This document shows positions 15,982 to 20,100 of a stretch of 20,100 nucleotides of DNA, piece after piece; position 1 is the stretch's first letter; each line of letters opens with the position of its first letter. The translations under genes were made by a program, and so were the position numbers. The notes below the pieces were generated by a model. The model was not told the origin of the DNA. It did no database searches and saw only the letters and a program-made list of their open reading frames with translations. Origin of the DNA: a virus; IMG/VR virus record IMGVR_UViG_3300013108_000701, positions 1 through 20,100 of that record, one strand, 5' to 3'.

Positions 15982-17304
15982 TTATAATTTGTTAGACGCC
16001 AAAGTTGCAATTGGGGACCTCTCACCCTTTGTAAGAGTGATATGACCCGTCAAATGCGAGTCCTTTAGACGCTCGACGGCATGGGCAAGCCCATTAGTTG
16101 TTTCATTAATGTAGATATTGTCAATTTGTTCAATATCGCCAATTAATATAAGCTTGGTGCCCTCCCCCACGCGAGTAATAATAGTTTTAATCTCGTGTTG
16201 TGTAAGGTTCTGAGCTTCGTCAATAATAATAAAACTGTTGCTGATGGAGCGTCCACGGATGTAGCTCAACGCTTCTACTTCGATGGTGCCTTTCTCCATG
16301 TATAATTCAAGAGCCAGTTTATCATTACCAAACAAGGTTCGTAGATTATCTTGGATAGGCTTCAACCATGGTAACATTTTCTCTTCCATGGTGCCCGGTA
16401 GAAAGCCGATATCCTTACCTAAGGATTCGACGGGGCGAGAAATAATCATCTTAGTATAAATGGCTGTTGATTTTTCCATAATCTGTTGTAGTCCGGCGGC
16501 GATGGCGCACAGTGTTTTACCCGTCCCGGCTTTACCAACTAAAGTAACTAATGAAATTGTAGGATCGAGCAACAAGTCCATGGAGAGTGTTTGTTCGCGG
16601 TTCCGTGGATCAATGCCCCATACATTATTTTTTTGTATGACAGGCTCTAGAGGCTTATCTTCAGCTATGTATCTTGCCAGTGCCGTTTGTTTTGGATTTC
16701 CTTCACACTGGAGCATAACAAACTGGTTTGGGAATAAATCAACCGTAGGGGATTCCAAATATACATTGTTTTCTTGGTAGAACTCATTTATCTGGGTTGT
16801 GGTGGTTGTGTGTGTGTAAAATCCGCTATACAGGTCTTCAGAGGAAACCACCGCTTGATCTAATACATAATCTTCAGTGGGGAGCCCAATTGCGTCACAC
16901 TTTACACGCATGTTTATATCGCGAGTAACAACCACAACAGTATCACCAATTTGTTTTCTAGCGCCAAGAGCGGTGCAAATGATTTGGTTGTCAGGGTCCG
17001 TCAACAACCATTCATTAGGAATTTCTCGGTCTTTGATCTCCATACAAGAGAGAGTGCGGATACTCCCCTTGTCAGGACCTAGCGATACTCCTTTATGGAG
17101 GTTTCCTGCTTGGCGTAATTCGTCGAGAATGCGAATAGTTTGCCGGGCGTTGTACCCTACCGCATCTTGCCTCTTTTTGTGCTTATCAATCTCTTCTAAG
17201 ACCTTAAGGGGGACGATAATATCGTTCTTGCCAAAAGAGTGTAAAGACTCATAATTTGTCAAATACACATTAGTATCCAACACATAAGACTTCTTGCTAG
17301 TCAC
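15982..17304 (-). CDS. phoH: PIN-PhoH fusion ATPase (PhoH2 type)
   Basis: 440 aa. Residues 5-150 are a PIN nuclease domain with acidic residues at Asp10 (VLDTN), Glu38, Asp104/Asp106 (TDPDNQ) and Asp129 (TRDINMR). Residues about 230-440 are a PhoH P-loop domain: Walker A GKAGTGKT (257-264), Walker B FIIIDEAQN (358-366) and the ISRPVE and GDIEQID segments typical of PhoH. PIN-PhoH proteins are thought to be RNA-processing NTPase/nucleases, and PhoH is very common in marine phages, where its role is unsettled. ATG 17304 has GAGG seven bases upstream. It has its own promoter, divergent from the serine-protease gene. All key residues are present, so it is probably active. Confidence 0.96.
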   Translation of the reverse strand: MTSKKSYVLDTNVYLTNYESLHSFGKNDIIVPLKVLEEIDKHKKRQDAVGYNARQTIRILDELRQAGNLHKGVSLGPDKGSIRTLSCMEIKDREIPNEWLLTDPDNQIICTALGARKQIGDTVVVVTRDINMRVKCDAIGLPTEDYVLDQAVVSSEDLYSGFYTHTTTTTQINEFYQENNVYLESPTVDLFPNQFVMLQCEGNPKQTALARYIAEDKPLEPVIQKNNVWGIDPRNREQTLSMDLLLDPTISLVTLVGKAGTGKTLCAIAAGLQQIMEKSTAIYTKMIISRPVESLGKDIGFLPGTMEEKMLPWLKPIQDNLRTLFGNDKLALELYMEKGTIEVEALSYIRGRSISNSFIIIDEAQNLTQHEIKTIITRVGEGTKLILIGDIEQIDNIYINETTNGLAHAVERLKDSHLTGHITLTKGERSPIATLASNKL

Positions 17305-17324
17305 ACGTCCTCGCTCATGCTTCT

Positions 17325-17354
17325 TATATAAGTAGGTCTTTGTTGATTGATCAA
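17325..17354 (-). promoter_or_regulatory. Probable promoter of phoH
   Basis: On the minus strand, -35 TTGATC (17349-17354) and -10 TATATA (17325-17330) are 18 bases apart; reading the -10 as TTATAT gives 17. The start point would fall about 15 nt before the phoH ATG. The -35 lies inside the perfect palindrome ATTGATCAAT (17346-17355). Confidence 0.5.
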
Positions 17355-17373
17355 TGATTTATTATTGTTGATT
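17340..17373. promoter_or_regulatory. Direct repeat and palindrome in the divergent phoH/protease intergenic region
   Basis: TTGTTGATT occurs at 17340-17348 and again at 17365-17373 with starts 25 bases apart, flanking the palindrome ATTGATCAAT. This is the 97-nt AT-rich region between two divergent genes, a natural place for operators controlling both. No clear plus-strand -35/-10 pair was found for the protease gene, only a weak TTGATC-N17-GATTAT. Confidence 0.4.
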
Positions 17374-17401
17374 ATATTTATTTTATGAAAGGAGAGATTT
17401 T

Positions 17402-18235
17402 TTGTCCCACCTTCTACTTTATCCTCCATTATTCGCTTTATCCCTCATGTTCGGGTGTTGTTCGTCTTGGTCGCTTCCTGCGGACCAAAGTCACACTCCA
17501 CAACCGGCAACGCCTTCAATAGACTTAGAAACATTACGACATTCATTTCTCAAAGTAGAGCGGCGCATTTTTGTTAGACTGTGCGGACTGGTTGCAAGCG
17601 GCGAAATTGAATGTTTGGACACAACTCCCAGTAGGGCTACTGCATCATCCATTGTATACAGTCACGAAAATGACAGAACTCTAATTTTGACTGCCGGTCA
17701 CACTTGCGAGCCTGTAACTCAGCTTACCATATTTCATTATATTTATAACGTCCCTCAATCTGACGCTGTAGCGCGGCAGTTGGCTCGATTCGTTGATATT
17801 CGCACTATGGAAAAAGTCACCCAATTTGAATTACGAAACGTCAGAGGTGAGACATTCATTGACGACGTTGAAGTTGTAGCTGTTGATACGCCATCCGATC
17901 TATGTGTCCTATCAATGCCTGAAGCAGAACACATTAACGCAGTCCCGATAGCTGAGAGTGATCCCCGAGTTGGTTCGCCCATTTGGAATATTGCCGCACC
18001 CTATGGCATTTTCAACACTGGTATGGTGCCTATCTTAAGTGGTATATGGTGCGGACGAACCCCAAGCGGACAGTCTTTTCTCTGTGATCTTCCGGCATCG
18101 CCGGGAAGTTCGGGTTCCGCTGTGTTCAATACTGAAGGAGAGATAGTCTCAATCGTGCTCGCTACTAACATGCAATTTCATCACGCATCTTTTGGCGCGA
18201 CGCTCGAACAAATTCGAGACATCATTGGAGAATAA
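17402..18235 (+). CDS. Exported trypsin-like serine protease, possible lipoprotein
   Basis: 277 aa. The catalytic triad of the chymotrypsin fold is visible: His100 in LTAGHTC, Asp166 in TPSDLCVL and Ser237 in GSSGSAVF. Residues 1-19 form a hydrophobic signal segment ending in FGCC, a poor lipobox; it has no basic residues, which is unusual. The start is TTG 17402: AAAGGAGAG ends five bases before it, and the only ATG nearby (17385) is out of frame. The next in-frame Met is residue 16 in the middle of the signal. It would act outside the cytoplasm, perhaps on host envelope or competing-phage proteins. It is the first plus-strand gene and is closed by a terminator, so it looks like a self-contained cargo gene. 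Confidence 0.87.
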   Translation: MSHLLLYPPLFALSLMFGCCSSWSLPADQSHTPQPATPSIDLETLRHSFLKVERRIFVRLCGLVASGEIECLDTTPSRATASSIVYSHENDRTLILTAGHTCEPVTQLTIFHYIYNVPQSDAVARQLARFVDIRTMEKVTQFELRNVRGETFIDDVEVVAVDTPSDLCVLSMPEAEHINAVPIAESDPRVGSPIWNIAAPYGIFNTGMVPILSGIWCGRTPSGQSFLCDLPASPGSSGSAVFNTEGEIVSIVLATNMQFHHASFGATLEQIRDIIGE

Positions 18236-18259
18236 AAAAAACAGCCCTTTTGGGGCTGT
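18234..18259. terminator. Bidirectional intrinsic terminator between convergent genes
   Basis: ACAGCCC (18241-18247) pairs with GGGCTGT (18253-18259) across a 5-nt loop, giving a 7-bp GC-rich stem. On the minus strand it is followed by a run of Ts (18234-18240), ideal for ending the small membrane-protein transcript. On the plus strand, eight As precede the stem and a weaker CTAATTT follows it, so it may also end the protease transcript. Confidence 0.9.
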
Positions 18260-18268
18260 CTAATTTGA

Positions 18269-18445
18269 TTACCATGATTGTGGTGGCAATCTCTCTAATA
18301 CCTTTTCACCAATAAACTCAGAAAGCTTATAAACGCCGATACAGAGGAGGGTCCCTCCAAGGTCTGTGGGTGCTTCGCCTACCAGACGAGCTAGTAATAG
18401 AAACGCCAATGGTGCTGCAAGCCATCGTAAAAGTGATCTGAACAT
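18269..18445 (-). CDS. Small membrane protein, 58 aa
   Basis: I choose ATG 18445 (MFRSLLRW), with AGAGG four bases upstream. A longer frame from 18493 crosses the divergent regulatory region. Residues about 8-19 (AAPLAFLLLARL) and 29-39 (GGTLLCIGVYK) are hydrophobic, so one or two short membrane segments are possible, and the C-terminus is amphipathic. It ends just before a strong minus-strand terminator, which supports expression. It could be a holin-like or inhibitory membrane peptide, but nothing specific identifies it. Confidence 0.65.
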   Translation of the reverse strand: MFRSLLRWLAAPLAFLLLARLVGEAPTDLGGTLLCIGVYKLSEFIGEKVLERLPPQSW

Positions 18446-18469
18446 AATTCCTCTCTTCTCTTCTTTTAT

Positions 18470-18483
18470 TTGTCTCGCGACAA
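18470..18483. promoter_or_regulatory. Inverted repeat between divergent small membrane-protein and J-domain genes
   Basis: TTGTC-TCGC-GACAA forms a 5-bp dyad in the 58-nt gap between the two divergent genes. Its left arm overlaps a possible plus-strand -35 (TTGTCT, 18470-18475), which is followed after 17 bases by TACTTA (18493-18498). It may be an operator or a promoter element. Confidence 0.35.
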
Positions 18484-18503
18484 AAAGAAACATACTTACC
18501 TAT

Positions 18504-19100
18504 ATGAGCAAAAAGCTAAAATATAGGAAAATCTTTGCTAAACTGGATTATCTTGTTTTAGAAAAAGAAGAATGTGAGGTTCTTCTCGAAGATTACACTC
18601 AAACATTCCATGAAGACTTTAAAGATGAGTTGGAATTCCTTCAGGTCAAGCAAAATGCTGAGGGGGTTGATCCTCCAAAGAAAACTGACGAGGATATGGA
18701 ATCTTCAAAAAATTCAATTTCAAACAAGACCATCACCGCTTTATATAAGAAAATTGCTTTGAAGTGCCACCCAGATGTATCAAAGTTAGAAAATGCTGAG
18801 GAGCTTTTTATGAAAGCAAAAAAGGCTCACCTTGAGGAAGATTGGGTGACGCTCATAACTCTTGCCAAGGAACTGAATATCAATATTCCTGAGTTCTCAG
18901 ATGAAGAAATCGAACAAATCAATGAACACATGACCAAGATAGAACTAGAGATTGCTATGGCTAAAAATAACAATGTTTGGTTCTGGGCTAACGCCTCAGA
19001 GAGTCAGAAAGAAGATTTTCGAAAGCTCTTTCTGATTAGTCAGAGAATTGATCCTGAGGAATTTGAGGCGTTCCTAGAGAAGAAAAAGAAAGAAGAATAG
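18504..19100 (+). CDS. J-domain-like (DnaJ-type) protein, 198 aa
   Basis: Residues about 72-125 read as a divergent J domain: TITALYKKIALKCHPDVSKL contains the diagnostic HPD motif at 89-91, preceded by a basic helix II and followed by ELFMKAKKAHLEED. Residues 1-60 and 130-198 are charged and helical, with acidic runs and a Lys-rich end. J proteins stimulate Hsp70 ATPase activity, so it could recruit host DnaK to phage proteins. The longer frame from 18366 runs across the small antisense gene; ATG 18504 is the only plausible start. No ribosome site precedes it, and a candidate promoter would place the transcript start on the ATG. It is convergent with tRNA-Thr, one base away. Confidence 0.82.
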   Translation: MSKKLKYRKIFAKLDYLVLEKEECEVLLEDYTQTFHEDFKDELEFLQVKQNAEGVDPPKKTDEDMESSKNSISNKTITALYKKIALKCHPDVSKLENAEELFMKAKKAHLEEDWVTLITLAKELNINIPEFSDEEIEQINEHMTKIELEIAMAKNNNVWFWANASESQKEDFRKLFLISQRIDPEEFEAFLEKKKKEE

Positions 19101-19173
19101 AGCCACTTGTCAGAGTCGAACTGACGACCTATGGTTTACAAAACCAGTGCTCTACCAACTGAGCTAAAGTGGC
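19101..19173 (-). tRNA. tRNA-Thr (UGU anticodon)
   Basis: A full cloverleaf can be drawn. Acceptor GCCACTT pairs with AAGTGGC; the D stem is GCTC/GAGC; the anticodon loop TTTGTAA carries UGU; the T stem GTCAG/CTGAC encloses TTCGACT. The anticodon stem has a C27-U43 mismatch and the discriminator is U73. CCA is not encoded. It probably reads ACA codons. Confidence 0.92.
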
Positions 19174-19260
19174 TTAAAGGCCTTATATTAAGTTATAAAA
19201 GAACTACTTTTTATCTTATTTAGATTTAATTTAAGATACTTAAAAGATAAGATCTATATC

Positions 19261-19288
19261 ATTATACCCAAGAATTCATTTCTGTTAA
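19261..19288 (-). promoter_or_regulatory. Probable promoter for tRNA-Thr
   Basis: On the minus strand, a perfect -10 TATAAT (19261-19266) follows TTAACA (19283-19288) with 16 bases between. Transcription would begin about 80 nt before the tRNA. It lies in the AT-rich gap between the two tRNAs; otherwise this 181-nt gap holds only the tRNA-Asn terminator. Confidence 0.55.
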
Positions 19289-19314
19289 GCTTTTTTTGAA
19301 AAAAGTCACTTAAG

Positions 19315-19341
19315 GCAAAAAAGCAGGACGAATGTCCTGCT
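19315..19341 (-). terminator. Intrinsic terminator after tRNA-Asn
   Basis: AGCAGGAC and GTCCTGCT form an 8-bp stem (19322-19341) around a 4-nt loop, followed on the minus strand by six Ts. It ends the Nmad1-like/tRNA-Asn transcript 13 nt after the tRNA. Confidence 0.9.
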
Positions 19342-19354
19342 CTGATGCTCATGT

Positions 19355-19429
19355 TGGCTCCGACGGATGGGCTCGAACCACCGACCAGACGATTAACAGT
19401 CGTCCGCTCTACCACTGAGCTACGTCGGA
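19355..19429 (-). tRNA. tRNA-Asn (GUU anticodon), CCA encoded
   Basis: Cloverleaf: acceptor TCCGACG/CGTCGGA, D stem GCTC/GAGC, anticodon stem GACGA/TCGTC with loop CTGTTAA carrying GUU, T stem GGTGG/CCATC with one G-U pair. Discriminator G73 (normal for Asn) is followed by an encoded CCA. It begins 8 nt after the stop of the Nmad1-like gene, so it is cut from a shared transcript. Confidence 0.96.
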
Positions 19430-19437
19430 AAAGAAAA

Positions 19438-19722
19438 TTACTCTTGATCGTTAGCAATACCCAAGACAGCGTATCCGCAGATATCTCTCCATGGGCTTTC
19501 ACCAAAAGCATCTTTCTTGTTAGCAATTCGAAAGAGCTTATCAATGACACGGACAATAGCTAGCATGTCAGTGTATTGGTCTCTTTCAATTCCATTGGGG
19601 TAAAGCACTTCGAGAATCTCTTGGGCTTGACCAAAAGAATTCCCGTATGCTTTATTCTTTTCAGAAACAAGTTCGCCAACTTCAGCGGCTATTTGTTGAA
19701 ATAAATCAGTCTTACTCATCAT
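19438..19722 (-). CDS. Nmad1/DUF1599-like protein, 94 aa
   Basis: The sequence follows the small helical family called nucleotide modification associated domain 1 (DUF1599): EKNKAYGNSFGQA (22-34), DMLAIVRVIDKLFRIAN (about 52-68), then SPWRDICGYAVLGI (76-89). Members are MazG-like in helix pattern and occur in phages, some near genes for modified DNA bases; no reaction has been settled that I can state. The start is ATG 19722, with GGAG six bases upstream; a second ATG follows at once. It is transcribed from a consensus promoter and continues into tRNA-Asn. Confidence 0.78.
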   Translation of the reverse strand: MMSKTDLFQQIAAEVGELVSEKNKAYGNSFGQAQEILEVLYPNGIERDQYTDMLAIVRVIDKLFRIANKKDAFGESPWRDICGYAVLGIANDQE

Positions 19723-19733
19723 GCTGTTCTCCG

Positions 19734-19750
19734 TTCTACCGAAGGTAGAA
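19734..19750. promoter_or_regulatory. Palindrome overlapping the -10 box of the Nmad1-like promoter
   Basis: TTCTACC-GAA-GGTAGAA is a perfect 7-bp inverted repeat with a 3-nt centre. It overlaps the -10 and the expected start point and could be a repressor operator or a hairpin at the 5' end of the mRNA. Confidence 0.55.
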
Positions 19751-19775
19751 TACCATAAGAATGGAGAATTGTCAA
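19747..19775 (-). promoter_or_regulatory. Near-consensus sigma70 promoter for Nmad1-like gene and tRNA-Asn
   Basis: On the minus strand, consensus -35 TTGACA (19770-19775) and -10 TATTCT (19747-19752) are 17 bases apart. The expected start point is near 19740, about 18 nt before the ATG. This suggests host-polymerase, early expression. Confidence 0.85.
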
Positions 19776-19782
19776 GTAAAAA

Positions 19783-20100
19783 CTAATTCTTTTTCTTCCA
19801 AGTTGTCTTTTTAGAAGCAGCTTTTTTTGCTGTATTGGCGTTGGTGGCTTTTGTTTTCGCCGCAGTAGCAGCCTTTGCAGCAATCTTTGCCTTTGCAGCC
19901 TTTTCAGCAGCCTGTGCTTTAAGATCTTCAAGCGCAGGAGCCGCAGCAGCAGCAATTGGAGCAGCCTCAGTTTGGTTATTGTTCTCAATAGCCTCTACAA
20001 TGACCTCAATGTCAGCCGCTTGCGTCGACGACGCAGCATTTGTAGCATTGTTAGCTTCTGCTATAATCGCTTGAGCCTTGGGGTTCTTATGAGCGAAGCC
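19783..20100 (-). CDS. Ala/Lys-rich protein, C-terminal part only (N-terminus beyond right edge)
   Basis: An open minus-strand frame enters at 20100 and stops at TAG 19783, giving 105 visible residues. They start with GFAHKNPKAQAIIAEANNA, pass through a Gln/Glu/Asn section, then an Ala/Lys-rich stretch (AAEKAAKAKIAAKAATAAK) and end in KKAASKKTTWKKKN. Such tails resemble histone H1-like or DNA-binding basic tails and could also be a virion or scaffolding tail. The family cannot be judged from this end. The other-frame Leu-rich reading here is an artefact of this composition. Confidence 0.7.
   Translation of the reverse strand, partial: GFAHKNPKAQAIIAEANNATNAASSTQAADIEVIVEAIENNNQTEAAPIAAAAAPALEDLKAQAAEKAAKAKIAAKAATAAKTKATNANTAKKAASKKTTWKKKN

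Noticed and set aside
17371-17386. AATAAATA on the minus strand upstream of phoH as a T4-type late promoter
   Set aside because: It differs from TATAAATA, lies in AT-rich DNA about 70 nt from the ATG, and similar strings occur inside genes; a sigma70-like pair lies closer.
19101-19429. tRNA genes as phage attachment sites
   Set aside because: No integrase and no repeated tRNA 3' end is seen in the window, and phage-encoded tRNAs are common in large lytic phages.
19719-19988. Leu/Arg-rich minus-strand frame
   Set aside because: It is out of frame with the Ala/Lys-rich gene, crosses the Nmad1-like promoter, and its composition follows from repeated GCT/AAG codons read in another frame.
19835-20074. 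Plus-strand Ala/Phe-rich frame resembling a membrane protein
   Set aside because: It is the antisense of the Ala/Lys-rich gene, and no ribosome site or promoter serves it.

Overview
The window looks like part of a large tailed-phage (myovirus-like) genome, probably from an environmental or marine phage with a bacterial host; that origin is inference. Genes are tightly packed with 1-20 nt gaps and ATGA/TGATG overlaps, and one strand is used for almost 16 kb. Hallmark products include a T4 gp5-like baseplate hub lysozyme, a gp55-like sigma factor, a PIN-PhoH ATPase, a Cas4/RecB-like nuclease, an Nmad1/DUF1599-like protein and phage-style tRNAs. Promoters with near-consensus bacterial -35/-10 boxes and good Shine-Dalgarno sites fit a bacterial host. 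No integrase, transposase, CRISPR array or rRNA is visible.

Layout. (1) Positions 1-9300, minus strand: a virion/tail-tip block. Read 5' to 3' it holds a hub protein (OB-like domain plus GH24 lysozyme), an SGNH-hydrolase/M23-peptidase fusion, a structural protein and a giant protein of more than 1600 residues that starts with an SH3-like domain and runs off the left edge. (2) 9321-11223, minus: small regulatory and accessory genes, namely a Lys-rich protein overlapping the gp55-like sigma factor by 95 nt, a membrane protein, an FmdB-type zinc ribbon and a small conserved-looking protein. (3) 11220-13680, minus: two GT-B glycosyltransferases. (4) 13691-15912, minus: a PD-(D/E)XK nuclease with a likely Fe-S cluster, an unknown basic/acidic protein, a lethal-factor-like zinc metallopeptidase and a small acidic protein. 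A strong promoter (TTGACT-N17-TATACT, 15935-15963) precedes this last gene, and I see no terminator between it and position 1. (5) 15982-17304, minus: PIN-PhoH with its own promoter.

(6) 17402-19100 is the only plus-strand section: an exported trypsin-like serine protease started by TTG, and a J-domain-like protein that may be made from a leaderless mRNA. Between them lies a short minus-strand membrane-protein gene that shares a bidirectional terminator with the protease. This section looks like accessory cargo. (7) 19101-20100, minus: tRNA-Thr(UGU), tRNA-Asn(GUU), an Nmad1/DUF1599-like gene co-transcribed with tRNA-Asn from a consensus promoter, and the C-terminal end of an Ala/Lys-rich protein.

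How the genes may work together (inference): the hub, the SGNH-M23 fusion and neighbouring tail proteins would carry three different envelope-cutting or de-esterifying activities to the cell surface. The sigma factor and perhaps its overlapping partner would switch on late genes. The glycosyltransferases, protease and metallopeptidase would modify phage or host components. No stretch longer than 300 bases lacks a gene; the longest gap is the 181 nt between the two tRNAs.
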